64,000 nucleotides of DNA from contig NZ_CP158367.1 of NCBI RefSeq assembly GCF_040267685.1, forward strand, positions 2,542,001-2,606,000. Direction: 5' to 3'. The notes below the pieces were generated by a model, which worked only from the letters and a program-made list of their open reading frames with translations, made no database searches and had not been told where the DNA came from. Source of the DNA: Proteinivorax tanatarense (lineage in GTDB: Bacteria > Bacillota > Proteinivoracia > Proteinivoracales > Proteinivoracaceae). Within the stretch, counting starts at the first letter, position 1, and each line of letters starts with the position of its first letter. A program made the position numbers and the translations under genes. Below are positions 10,327 through 18,954 of the stretch, piece after piece.

Positions 10327-10997
10327 GTTGAATTGACAACGTCAACAAATTAAAAGGGATAGTTTTGGCTAATATTTACTTTAGTAAAAGGGTCACTTAG
10401 TGTCCAGTTGACTTTGAGTTGAATTGGGCGTGTTATATTTTTTATAAAACTGAGTATAGCTCTGCTGGATTCCCTGCATAGTCTAAAATAAAGATGTTTG
10501 GCCAGTTTCAACAAAGAGGTGACATAAATATCCATAGAACAACATGCATATAGGTTAAAGATGTAAGAACAAGCAAAAACCGGGGCAGGCTTCTGATATT
10601 CTGATTCTCCTTTTAAAGTACTCTAAACTAGAACGGAGTATAAAAGTTGATAGATACTTGCTTGATGAAAAGAAAGTTTACTCAAAACTACAAGACCTAC
10701 AAGAAGAAGTAGTTATCACTATCAATGATGCGGATGCAGACATCTACAGTATTATTAATGTTGTTTGTGAGAAGGCCAGGGGTGAGAAAAGACGATATAA
10801 GTAAAAAGACTAAAAAGCCTATTTATGTACATTAAGTTTACGTTATACTAATGCAAGTAATAATGAGTTGTGTAAAAAACTAAACATTTCACCTCCCGCA
10901 GTTTCAGGGATAAATGCAGAAGATAAGTTGGGTAAAGACGTAGCCATTTTGATAAAAGAAACGGAAGAAACGTTGAGAATCAGAATATCAAAGCCTG
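9993..10997. repeat. Direct repeat A, about 1 kb (partner 14181-15189)
   Basis: Nearly identical to 14181-15189 apart from scattered substitutions and a few short indels. It is composite: a segment shared with the rumA downstream region, the displaced rumA 3' end, about 250 bp of unknown sequence (10327-10581), and a 420-bp terminal-inverted-repeat element. Repeats A and B are in direct orientation, with starts 4.19 kb apart, so unequal recombination between them would delete the secreted-protein gene and the IS256 remnant. Confidence 0.9.
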
Positions 10998-11001
10998 CCC
11001 C
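10582..11001 (+). mobile_element. Decayed transposon remnant with terminal inverted repeats (possible REP-associated tyrosine transposase type)
   Basis: The ends GGGGCAGGCTTCTGATATTC and (reverse complement) GGGGCAGGCTTTGATATTC form 27-28-bp inverted repeats continuing to GATTCTC. Inside, plus-strand fragments read like the C-terminal part of a transposase: LDEKKVYSKLQDLQEE, then after stops NNELCKKLNISPPAVSGINA, a helix-turn-helix-like segment seen in Firmicute Y1 (RAYT) transposases. The assignment is inference; the catalytic HUH domain is gone. The copy at 14773-15189 has one more stop and has lost its right tip. Confidence 0.5.
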
Positions 11002-11146
11002 CCCTTCCAAGTTTTAAAATTATTAAAATTTGAAGAATAAAATAAAGGAATACTATTATCCATATAGAAGGTGTTTTAAAAGGGGGGTGTAATTCGTAAG
11101 TTATAGTAAGGATTTTGTTTTTTAAAAACTTAAAAGAGGAATGGAT

Positions 11147-12274
11147 ATGTTAAAAAAAATGATTTGTTTTGCTTTATGTTTGTTATTTGTTGTAGGAACT
11201 ATGTCTGTGACAAACTGCTTATCATCCGCAGAAAACAAGCAAAAAGACCATGAGCTTGTCAAATTTTCAAAGGATAACATTGACGCCTTAGAAATTGAGG
11301 ATAGCTATGGTTTAAATATTGTAATTGATGAAAGTATTACAAGTTTAAACCAATTTAGTGATGAAATAGAAGCATTGTATCGAAATGGACACTATATAAT
11401 ACTGACAAGCAAGGAACACATAAAACAAGGAGCAGATATCTTAGGTATAGACACCACAAAAATTGCTGCATCTCAGTCAAAAATAGAGCAAGTGCAAGCT
11501 AAAAGACAACAAGATATAGAAAAAGAGAAAAATGTGGTTATTCCTAAAAGAGTTGGAGCTATAGTTTATAGAACCCAAAGAGGACCGGCATTAACTAATA
11601 TATCCGTTGGAAAAGACTATCAAAAAGGGATAGAGAACGCCTTTAAAAACTCATCAAAGCATATAGCTGGCAAAGTGTTAGAGCCTAATTCCTCAGAGAA
11701 ATATAGCCTTTCAGGAGGCATAGAATGGGAAAACGCTGTACCACAAAGATCAAACCATATATATACTGACCACTTTACAGCTTATACTAGACAAAGTATA
11801 TTACAACCGATCACAAACCCTATTGATGGAATTTATCAAGCTCAAAATGAACTAGAAGTAGAGATTGAAAGTACTGGGGGTTTTAATTATATTGAGGAAG
11901 TGAATACAAGGCTTTATCCTGCTTTAGACATAGAAACGCCAATCCTTGGCTATTATCCAAAAGACAGCACTAATATACAAGAGTACACAATTTCATACCC
12001 CTGGGGTATAAGCACCACTTTTGACTTCGGTATAAATCTTGACACCAACATTGTTAATTGGCCGCCTTCAGATATGTTAGAAATTAACTATTCAATTGGA
12101 GGGATAGGTTCACGGACACAGGAGCTATTTGACATCATATCTGGATATGAATACAATCAAACTAATGATAATTTTGTAAACGAAGCTTGGATGGATGTTA
12201 GCACAGTTTATGACTTCCCTCTAGAAGATCCTGTTTATGATGAGTCAACTGTGTTTATCGACTATTTAGATTAA
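11147..12274 (+). CDS. Secreted protein of unknown function
   Basis: Not recognised. The protein begins MLKKMICFALCLLFVVGTMS, a clear signal peptide (lysines, then a hydrophobic run, cleavage probably near the Ser-Ala after residue 26). The mature part of about 350 residues has a charged segment rich in Lys/Glu (QVQAKRQQDIEKEKN), no Cys-rich or transmembrane region and no known catalytic motif. I prefer the ATG at 11147 because AAGAGG lies 7 bp upstream; the ATG at 11141 is too close to it. A strong terminator follows. It stands alone on the plus strand between repeats A and B, so it may be cargo of a former mobile element. Confidence 0.75.
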   Translation: MLKKMICFALCLLFVVGTMSVTNCLSSAENKQKDHELVKFSKDNIDALEIEDSYGLNIVIDESITSLNQFSDEIEALYRNGHYIILTSKEHIKQGADILGIDTTKIAASQSKIEQVQAKRQQDIEKEKNVVIPKRVGAIVYRTQRGPALTNISVGKDYQKGIENAFKNSSKHIAGKVLEPNSSEKYSLSGGIEWENAVPQRSNHIYTDHFTAYTRQSILQPITNPIDGIYQAQNELEVEIESTGGFNYIEEVNTRLYPALDIETPILGYYPKDSTNIQEYTISYPWGISTTFDFGINLDTNIVNWPPSDMLEINYSIGGIGSRTQELFDIISGYEYNQTNDNFVNEAWMDVSTVYDFPLEDPVYDESTVFIDYLD

Positions 12275-12324
12275 TAATAGTAATAGATGTGGGAACTTAA
12301 CCCTAACTTCAAGTAAAGGTAAAA

Positions 12325-12382
12325 AAAGCACTGTAAAGAGGTGAGAAGTTGCTAACTTTTCTACCATTACAGTGCTTTTTTG
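12325..12382 (+). terminator. Rho-independent terminator of the secreted-protein gene
   Basis: The stem AGCACTGTAA ... TTACAGTGCT, extended inside by a second pairing (GAGAAGTT/AACTTTTC), is followed by TTTTTT. Runs of A on the left side could allow function on the other strand too. Confidence 0.85.
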
Positions 12383-12474
12383 TGTTATAACATCGGGCAA
12401 AGCCGCTAAAAAAACTGTTTCACATCAGCTACCAAAAGAAGTAGCCCCAGCTGAGCAACTTATGAAAAAAAGAA

Positions 12475-12511
12475 AAACTAGACGTCTCTTAATTGAGGCG
12501 TCTAGTTTTAT
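12475..12511. terminator. Bidirectional terminator hairpin
   Basis: AAAACTAGACG(T/C)CTC pairs with its mirror GAGGCGTCTAGTTTT around a TTAATT loop, giving a 10-11-bp stem bounded by A and T tracts on both sides. Confidence 0.75.
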
Positions 12512-12551
12512 GCTCTCGGGTAAAACGGGGGCGAATTTTAAGGAAGGGAAA

Positions 12552-12725
12552 ATGATTGAAGTAAAAATTGGCAAAGAAATACGAGTAGATGGCAGAGAAT
12601 TAAACGGAGCTGTGTTAAGGCAAATTAGGATGGAACTCATTATTAAAAACCCTAAGTACAATCAGGGAGACCAAAAGAACGAGCATATTCGTCAAGTAAA
12701 GCAGCAGGGATATACGCATAGCTAG
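12552..12725 (+). pseudogene. Short fragment, possibly the N-terminus of a phage-type helicase
   Basis: An ATG preceded by AAGGAAGGGA opens 57 codons beginning MIEVKIGKEIRVDG and containing RMELIIKNPKYNQG. This resembles the N-terminal xVxxGN...LxxxNPxY segment of DEAD/DEAH helicases in Firmicute phages, but the remainder of such a protein is missing. The longer open frame from 12372 runs through two terminators and is not a credible start. Function is not claimed. Confidence 0.35.
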
Positions 12726-12876
12726 ATGCGGAACTGGAGGTTCTTCTTTTATAGCTGCAGATGCAACAAATGTAAAAACTTCCACAGGTTACTTTGGAGA
12801 CCATTCAAGTTCACATGATGGGTATGATGGAGAAGTAGATAATTTAAACGAATGGAATAGGGACATGGAAAAGTAG
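12721..12876 (+). pseudogene. C-terminal fragment of an unknown protein
   Basis: A 51-codon open stretch with no start codon reads RCGTGGSSFIAADATN and ends NEWNRDMEK before TAG. The Gly/Ser/Asp-rich composition suggests the end of an extracellular protein. It overlaps the preceding fragment by 5 bp in another frame and sits just left of the IS256 remnant, so it is likely debris. Confidence 0.3.
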
Positions 12877-13027
12877 TTATCAGACCTGCCACAAAAAGTT
12901 AAGTCAATAAAACATTCGTAAGGGAGTATAAATAATTTTGAGTAATTGGATTTTTACTGTTTCAGAATATCTAGAGTTTTATCAGCTATATTTTTCCTAT
13001 GCGTGGGTAAAATATTCATAGCTCTTA

Positions 13028-13128
13028 CTTACTAGGAGGATAAGGCACTACTGAAGAGTAACCTGAGCGCCTAGTAAGTTTCTGCCGAAGATAAAGGGAG
13101 GCTTTCTCTCTTTATCTTTTTTTATCTT
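13028..13128. other. Structured non-coding segment with terminator, next to the IS256 remnant
   Basis: A perfect 10-bp inverted repeat, ACTTACTAGG (13028-13037) and CCTAGTAAGT (13070-13079), encloses about 32 bases. It is followed by GATAAAGGGAG...CTCTCTTTATC with a T tract (to about 13122), a rho-independent terminator. This arrangement resembles a cis-regulatory leader or a small RNA on the plus strand, but it matches no riboswitch I can recognise. Confidence 0.4.
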
Positions 13129-13171
13129 CGGGAGAACAAAGCGTTAAACTCCTGGGCGATAGCCCAGCTGC

Positions 13172-13926
13172 TTATATCGCTAATTCTGAGTCAAGTCTGT
13201 CATCAAAATATATTGCCAGTTGTGAAATGCACTGTCTCCAAAATCTAAGTGGCTGAGTCCACTTTTTAGAAATATCCATAGTAGCTAAATATATAATTTT
13301 TTCTAATGCCTCATCATTAGGGTACGAAGTTTTAGTTTTAGTAACTTTTCTAAGTTGTCTATGATAGACTTCTATGGTGTTAGTAGTATATTTTAGCTTA
13401 CGAATCTCGTTAGGATACTTAAAGTAGGCAGTTAGTTCATCCCAATTTTTCTCCCATGATTTTATAATTATGGGATGTTTTTTACCCCACTTTTCCTTGA
13501 ATTCTTCAAAAGCATATTCAGCTTCATTTAAGGTTAAAGCTTGATAAACTTTCTTTAAGTCCTTGGTTAGTACTTTTCTTTCTTTATGTGCCACATACTT
13601 TAAAGAATTTCTAACTTGGTGAATAACACATAGCTACGATCCCTAGGGATATTCAATTCTGATTCGCCACATTTTGTTTTAACCGTCTTTTTGCTGTATC
13701 CGTTTCTGCTATTTCCAGAATGATCACCAACAGGTGAATGTTTCTCATAACCTAAGTGTTCATCCATTTCTGCTTCAAAAACTTCTTGCAGTGTGTCTTT
13801 AAACAAGTCTTTTAAACTTTCCTGAACCTCTTCAACACTATTACATTCTCTCGCTAACCTTTTAGCTAACTCTTTGTTTTTACTTTGCATAATTGGACCA
13901 TCTCCTTTAGTGGTAAGTTTATCCAA
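13172..13926 (-). pseudogene. IS256-family (mutator-type) transposase, internally deleted
   Basis: The N-terminal part (13600-13926) has the family's ...EAEMDEHLGYEKH and NSRNGYSKKTVKTKCGE segments and breaks off after NIPRDR. The C-terminal part (13172 to about 13620) resumes at CVIHQVRNSLKYVAHKER and continues through KYTTNTIEVYHRQLRKVTK to the end. About 130-150 residues holding the first catalytic Asp residues are missing, and the junction at about 13632 changes frame. The protein cannot be an active DDE transposase. Confidence 0.9.
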
Positions 13927-13977
13927 TTACACGCAAATTCTTACGCTCTCTATCAAAGCCTGAAAGTATAAAACATT

Positions 13978-14113
13978 GGGGTCAGGCTTTTGATATTTCA
14001 ATATAGGGAATAAGCCGTTTAAAAAACCTTGTTCAGTATGAAAAGAATAAGAAAAGGAGCAGGCTTATAAGTTGGGTGGGTGAAAAGTATTGAAATATCA
14101 AAAGCCTGACCCC
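13978..14113. repeat. 136-bp palindromic MITE-like element, copy 1
   Basis: Terminal inverted repeats of 26 bp are perfect (GGGGTCAGGCTTTTGATATT, continuing TCAATA). The centre (AGGGAATAAGCCGTTTAAAA and onward) has no reading frame. A second copy of the same length is at 16694-16829. The GGGGTCAGGCTTT end is also present in degenerate form at 10211 and 14399. The element has no transposase and would need one in trans. Confidence 0.85.
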
Positions 14114-14180
14114 CTTACTTCTATTGTAATAACCTATTATATTACATTCTTTTTTAATTAACGCATTTTGCAATTACCTA

Positions 14181-15189
14181 TTTGGAACAAATTAGAAGTT
14201 AATTAAAGTAATCCTACACAAGGAAATCTTTTCCTGCCTTATTCTGAGAATATTATAATATAAACTTTTAACAACACATGTCACAAAAATATATTTTTTT
14301 ACACAGGACATCACTCTAAACTGTGTACAGATTAAAAGTTGACATGATTATGATAGGACCTAAGAAAGTATAGGAAAAAAGGGGTCTAGTGGAGCTTTGG
14401 GATCAGACCTTTGATATTTCAATACAGGGAAATAAACCAATTAAAGAACCTACCCAAAATTTTGGGTAGGTTCTTCTTTAATCATCCTTAGTCAGTAGAC
14501 AGATGTTTTCTACATGTGTTGAATTGACAACGCCAACAAATTAAAAGGGATAGTTTTGGCTAATATTTACTTTAGTAAAAGGGTCACTTAGTGTCCAGTT
14601 GACTTTGAGTTGAATTGGGCGTGTAATATTTTTTATAAAACTGAGTATAGCTCTGCTGGATTCCTTGCATAGTCTAAAATAAAGGTGTTTGGCCAGTTTC
14701 AACAAAGAGGTGACATAAATATCCATAGAACAACATGCATATAAGTTAAAGATGTAAGAACAAGCAAAAGCCGGGGCAGGCTTCTGATATTCTGATTCTC
14801 CTTTTAAAGTACCCTAAACTAGAACGGAGTATAAAAGTTGATAGATACTTGCTTGATGAAAAGAAAGTTTACTCAAAACTACAAGACCTATAAGAAGAAG
14901 TAGTTATCACTATCAATGATGCGGATGCAGACATCTATAGTATTATTAATGTTGTTTGTGAGAAGGCCGGGGGTGAGAAAAGACGATATAAGTAAAAAGA
15001 CTAAAAAGCCTATTTATGTACATTAAGTTTACGTTATACTAATGCAAGTAATAATGAGTTGTGTAAAAAACTAAACATTTCACCTCCCGCAGTTTCAGGG
15101 ATAAATGCAGAAGATAAGTTGGGTAAAGACGTAGCCATTTTGATAAAAGAAACGGAAGAAAACGTTGAGAATCAGAATATCAAAGCCTG
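14181..15189. repeat. Direct repeat B, about 1 kb (partner 9993-10997)
   Basis: Same composite structure as repeat A: the shared segment, the 32-bp palindromic terminator (14444-14475), the displaced methyltransferase 3' end (to 14517), the unknown 250 bp, and the transposon remnant (14773-15189). Copy B is closer than A to the real rumA 3' end (TTCTTCTTTAATC and CAGATG are shared), which suggests B is the younger duplicate or has been converted more recently. Confidence 0.9.
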
Positions 15190-15506
15190 AACATCCCGTA
15201 TGTTTTGTCAAGCTTCTTTATAAAATGATGAAAATCTCTTGTAGACCAATACCAATTTTCATCAAAATAGTCTTTAAAAGTCAACCCTTCAAGCGTGTCT
15301 GATAGCATATCTTGATAGATTTTATTGTCATCCGGATTATTCAAATCAATAAAAACATACCCTGGTTCTCCCTCATACCTTTTCTCTCGTGTGGTATATT
15401 CTGTAATTTGATTGTATCCTTTTTTATTAAGTAATTTGCAATTTCACTTTTTCCACTTCTAGATTCACCAGTAATGCAAATAATAACTTCTCCCTCCAAC
15501 TATGTA
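15190..15506 (-). pseudogene. Nucleotide-kinase-like pseudogene (P-loop, guanylate-kinase-like)
   Basis: The minus strand begins IICITGESRSGKSEIANYL, a Walker A P-loop, then after a one-base frameshift near 15430 continues GYNQITEYTTREKR and YVFIDLNN, resembling the T-T-R-x-x-R segment of guanylate kinases. GGAGGG lies at the right distance from an ATT where an ATG would be expected, so the start codon also appears lost. The 3' end is cut by repeat B at 15189. It is broken in three ways. Confidence 0.65.
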
Positions 15507-15744
15507 CAATAATATACTAATTAAAACTGCTTCAAATCAATTTTTTATTTCTATATAGCTAACAAAAGAATATATTCTTCCTTCATCCTGAACATGTATG
15601 TATGTTTCCAAACAGACCAAACACTTTTAGTAAAATATAGTTTTCAACGTTTGGACAAAAATATATGCCTCCTTAAGAAACACCCTCCAAAAGTAAACTC
15701 ATCAACTTTTTACATTCAAATTCCAGTTTTGGACTACATATACT

Positions 15745-16638
15745 TTAAGTCTGTCTTATTAATTCAAACTCTATACCGCTGTTATAACAAGCAGATCTCA
15801 ATATTTCAATTGATTTGATAATACTTTCTATTGGTGTGGATGCTCCGCCAACTAATGCCAATGAAGATACATTTTCGATGATCGTAAGATCAATTTCTGA
15901 CTCTATTTGAACATGTTGAGTTTTATTACAGTATTCAGATGCAATTTCAAATAATTTAATAGAATTCGAACTTTTTTTCCCCCCTATTACAATAATACAA
16001 TCTACCTGTTGCGCTAAATTTCTAACTTCAATCTGCCTATTCGCAGTATCATTACAGATAGTATCATGACACTCTACAAATGGTAACAAAGTTAAACAAT
16101 ACTTTTGAATCTCGTCATATGCCATCTTATTATAAGTTGTTTGCACAACCATACAAACACCTGTAGAACTAACATTACTGTAAGGAACTTTTTCTTTTGC
16201 AGAAATCATATCTTTTATTGTAATTACATTTGTTTTAGCCCAACCTTTTATACCAACAACTTCTGGATGATTTGGATCTCCTACAATAATAATATCAAGA
16301 CCTTTAGATGAAGCATCTTTTACTATTTTATGTATTTTTTTCACCTTTGGACATGTTTTGTCAATGTAATTTACATTATTATCTTCTAAATAATCAATTG
16401 TTTTTTTGGGAACTCCATGAGCTCTTATAAGTAACTTTGAATTTCGTGTATCTTTCATTTTAGTAATGTCATTTACTATTTTAGCTCCCTTAGAGCACAA
16501 ATCCGCAGTTATAACTGGATTATTAATTACATCTCCATATAAAAACAAGGAATCACTTAAATGTTCATATGCTGCCTCAACCGCTGATGATGCACCAAAA
16601 CAAAGACTATTGTATTTCGAAACATAGCATTTTATCAT
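15745..16638 (-). CDS. ispH: IspH/LytB-like 4-hydroxy-3-methylbut-2-enyl diphosphate reductase
   Basis: Homologue of the last enzyme of the MEP isoprenoid pathway, an Fe-S protein that reduces HMBPP to IPP and DMAPP. The three cluster cysteines are visible in SLCFGASSAVE, DKTCPKVKKIH and HDTICNDTANRQ. GDPNHPEVVGI carries the conserved His and Glu, SSNS binds the diphosphate, and GGASTP closes the fold. Length (297) is normal. GGAG lies 8 bp before the ATG at 16638; a GTG nine bases earlier is weaker. It stands alone inside the degraded repeat region, away from any isoprenoid genes, so it is probably an additional, horizontally moved copy; a housekeeping copy elsewhere is expected but not shown here. 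Confidence 0.88.
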   Translation of the reverse strand: MIKCYVSKYNSLCFGASSAVEAAYEHLSDSLFLYGDVINNPVITADLCSKGAKIVNDITKMKDTRNSKLLIRAHGVPKKTIDYLEDNNVNYIDKTCPKVKKIHKIVKDASSKGLDIIIVGDPNHPEVVGIKGWAKTNVITIKDMISAKEKVPYSNVSSTGVCMVVQTTYNKMAYDEIQKYCLTLLPFVECHDTICNDTANRQIEVRNLAQQVDCIIVIGGKKSSNSIKLFEIASEYCNKTQHVQIESEIDLTIIENVSSLALVGGASTPIESIIKSIEILRSACYNSGIEFELIRQT

Positions 16639-16652
16639 CTTAATCACTCCTT

Positions 16653-16711
16653 ATATAAAACATTGGGGTCAGGCTTTTGATATATAAAACATTGGGGTCA
16701 GGCTTTTGATA
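16653..16711. repeat. Tandem duplication of a MITE end
   Basis: TATATAAAACATTGGGGTCA followed by GGCTTTTGA occurs twice in tandem (about 29 bp each), the second copy leading into the full MITE at 16694. A matching 26-bp tandem duplication (CCCCCTTCCTTCCTTCCGAA...) is found just beyond the other end at 16826-16876. Confidence 0.8.
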
Positions 16712-16829
16712 TTTCAATATAGGGAATAAGCCGTTTAAAAAACCTTGTTCAGTATGAAAAGAATAAGAAAAGGAGCAGGCTTATAAGTTGGGTGGGTGAA
16801 AAGTATTGAAATATCAAAAGCCTGACCCC
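16694..16829. repeat. 136-bp palindromic MITE-like element, copy 2
   Basis: Same length as the copy at 13978-14113 and the same 26-bp terminal inverted repeats. It lies between the IspH gene and the rumA downstream segment, and its ends are the site of short tandem duplications. Confidence 0.85.
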
Positions 16830-16867
16830 CTTCCTTCCTTCCGAAATTGGACCCCCTTCCTTCCTTC

Positions 16868-17115
16868 CGAAATTGTGTCCAAAAAACTGAGAATCCTCTT
16901 TTTTATCCCCTCTTTTCAGTTGGAACAAATTAGAAGTTAATTAAAGTAGTTCTACACGATGAAATCTTTTCCTGCCTTATTCTGAGAATATTATAAATAT
17001 AAACTTTTGACAACATCATGTCATAAAAAAATATTTTCTGATTTTCCACAGGACATCACTCTAAACTGTGTACAGATTAAAAGTTGACATGATTAGTATG
17101 ACAGGACCTAAGAAA
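16868..17115. repeat. Segment C, third copy of the left part of repeats A and B
   Basis: Matches 9942-10179 and (from 16922) 14184-14370, then diverges at the AGGACCTAAGAAA block. It contains TTGACATGAT about 15 bp from that divergence. In A and B this segment is joined directly to the rumA 3' end, whereas here about 370 bp intervene, so A and B behave like shortened copies of this locus. Confidence 0.8.
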
Positions 17116-17132
17116 ACTGCATGCTTTTGTTG

Positions 17133-17264
17133 CTATCTATTCAAAGATAACAGAGTCGCCCCTACCAAGTGATATACAAGGGGAATTTCTTTCGTTGCTT
17201 TATCCATATCTACAGTACCATCTTCTTTTGTGTGTTTTTCTATTATTGCTTTTATCCACTCCAT
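17133..17264 (-). pseudogene. Fragment of a phage scaffold (GP20-like) protein
   Basis: AGGAGG precedes an ATG opening MEWIKAIIEKHTKEDG and VDMDKATKEI, which resembles the N-terminus of the phage minor structural/scaffold GP20 family (W-I-K-x-I-I-x-K-H-T...D-G-x-V-D). After residue 28 the similarity is lost and the frame ends at 43 codons. It is a remnant, consistent with former prophage DNA next to the methyltransferase gene. Confidence 0.5.
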
Positions 17265-17523
17265 TTCTTCATTCCTCCTATAGTATCCATAGCATATTTA
17301 TAGAGGTCGTTTCCTCTCTGAATATACCGTCATCTCGGTAATGGCATTAGTTTTTTTCATAATTTTAGGACATAAAGATAGGCCGTTATTTTAACCACCG
17401 TAACTTCATAAAAGCAAACCCTACCATCGACCACGTATGCTAAGGAAGGCCTTTATTTCGATAGTTGAGTAGAAAAAAGGAGTTAGGACTTTGATGTTTC
17501 AATATATGGAAATAAACCAATTA

Positions 17524-17555
17524 AAGAACCTACCCAAAATTTTGGGTAGGTTCTT
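17524..17555 (-). terminator. Palindromic terminator of the methyltransferase gene
   Basis: A perfect 32-bp palindrome (AAGAACCTACCCAAAA and its mirror) starts 2 bp after the stop codon of the gene at 17558 and is followed on the minus strand by TTTAATT. The same palindrome is carried in repeats A and B. Confidence 0.8.
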
Positions 17556-17557
17556 CT

Positions 17558-18954
17558 TTAATCATCCTTAGTCAGTAGACAGATGTTTTCTACATGTAAA
17601 GTATGAGGAAACATATCTACTGGTTGTATTTCTTTTACCTTATATCCATGCTTAATTAAAAACTTAATATCTCTTGCTTGGGTTATGGGATTGCAGGATA
17701 TGTATATTACCTTTTTGGGGCTTATTTTTACTAGTGACGATAGAAACCTTTCGTCGCTGCCACTTCTTGGTGGATCCATTACTACTACGTCTAGTTTTTG
17801 CCCTTCTTCTTTCATGTGGAGCATAAATTCTCCGGCATCTCCCTCGTAAAAGCGAGCGTTTTGGACTTTGTTTAGTTTGGCATTTTTTATTGAGTCTTTT
17901 ACTGCATCTTTGTTAAGCTCTACTCCTATTACGGATTTTACTTTCTCGCTTAGGATTATTCCTATTGTTCCGATGCCGGAGTAAGCATCCATGACCACTT
18001 CGTTTCCTTTAAAGTCTGCCATTTCTATTGCTTTACCGTATAGTTTTTCTGTTTGGGTGGGGTTTACTTGGTAGAAGGATTTTGATGATATATTAAAGGT
18101 GTATCCGCATAATGTGTCCTTTATGGTTCCTTTGCCGTAAAGGACTTTTTCTCTGTTTCCTAACACCATGCTGGTTCTTTTGCTGTTTATGTTTTGGATG
18201 ATTGTTGTTATTTCAGGGTGCTTTTTACGGAGTGCTTTTATAAAGTTATTTTTTGATGGAAACATGGGGCCTATTGTAACTAGTACTACCATTACTTCCT
18301 TTGTGGCAAATCCTACTTTAACTAGCACGTGTCTTATAAGTCCTGTGTCTCTTTCTTCGTCATAAGCTTTCAATTTAAAGGATTTCATAAGTTCTCTTAT
18401 GGTTTTGTTTATCTCATCTGCCTTGCTGCTTTGAATGAGGCACCTTTCAACAGGGATTACTCTGTGACTTTGCTCTTCGTAAAAACCCGATACTATCTCT
18501 TTGTTTTTGTAGGAGTATGTAGCGTGTATTTTGTTGCGATAGTCATAGGGGTTGTCCATCTTAATGATAAGGTTTGCTTTGCCAAAGGGTTCATTAATCT
18601 TTCTACCAAACTCTGTTTTAGCTGGGCTTGATCGTCATATGATATGTGCTGGAGCTGACATCCTCCACATTTTTCATAGTGTTTGCATTTGGCTTTAATT
18701 CTTTTGGGGGACGGTTTTATAACCTTTAAAATCTTTCCTATGATGAATTTCCCTTTTTTAATAATTTCAATTTTTGCAGTTTCACCTTTTAGAAGGTTGG
18801 GGATGGGTATCTGTTGATTGTTGTAAGATATGATGCCTTTTCCTTCTGAATCATAGTCTATACAGTTGGCTTCTATTGTTTCTTTTTTTAAGGAGGGTTT
18901 GTGTCCTCTTTTTTTGTTGTTGTAGTTTTTGTTGGAGTTTCTTGTTTTCTTCAT
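17558..18954 (-). pseudogene. rlmD: 23S rRNA/tRNA uracil-5-methyltransferase (RumA/RlmD/TrmA family) with one frameshift
   Basis: SAM-dependent RNA m5U methyltransferase. The N-terminal part (18493-18954) has a TRAM domain (residues about 25-80) and the Fe-S cysteines of CKHYEKCGGCQLQ. The C-terminal part (17558 to about 18610) carries the fourth cysteine in ERCLIQ, the SAM motif DAYSGIGTIG, DPPRSG, the catalytic Cys in SCNP and the catalytic Glu in HVEN. The frame changes near 18590: the first frame reads LVERLMN, the second continues EPFGKANLIIKMDNPYDYRN. Everything else is intact, so this may be a recent mutation or a sequencing error. RlmD, RlmCD and TrmA cannot be separated from this sequence. 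Its 3' end is the sequence repeated elsewhere in the window. Confidence 0.88.

Larger units (their letters stand above)
12940..13955 (-). mobile_element. Internally deleted IS256-family element
   Basis: The right end (13914-13952) reads inward as GAGAGCGTAAGAATTTGCG then TAATTGGAT; near 12938-12957 the left side shows a partial match (ATTTTGAG, TAATTGGAT), so the terminal inverted repeats are imperfect and the left boundary is approximate. The total is about 1.0 kb against about 1.3 kb for intact IS256-family elements. An unusually long 200-bp non-coding stretch separates the left end from the transposase stop. Confidence 0.7.

Noticed and set aside
10350-10535. A 61-codon minus-strand frame (MDIYVTSLLKLAKH...) and its twin at 14541-14726 as a gene
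   Set aside because: The twin frames differ by one codon only because the repeats are nearly identical, the start has no convincing ribosome binding site and no family is recognised. Kept only as unknown repeat sequence.
12372-12551. The long plus-strand start at 12372 for the small gene ending at 12725
   Set aside because: It begins inside the terminator of the previous gene and runs through a second terminator hairpin; the start at 12552 has a better site.
12425-12661. A 78-codon minus-strand frame
   Set aside because: It is antisense to the 12552-12725 frame, spans a bidirectional terminator and has no ribosome binding site.
15594-15818. A 74-codon plus-strand frame
   Set aside because: It overlaps the 3' end of the IspH gene in antisense, has low-complexity aromatic composition and no ribosome binding site.
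18560-18620. Programmed frameshifting in the methyltransferase as the leading explanation
   Set aside because: No slippery heptamer is seen at the junction; a mutation or read error is simpler.
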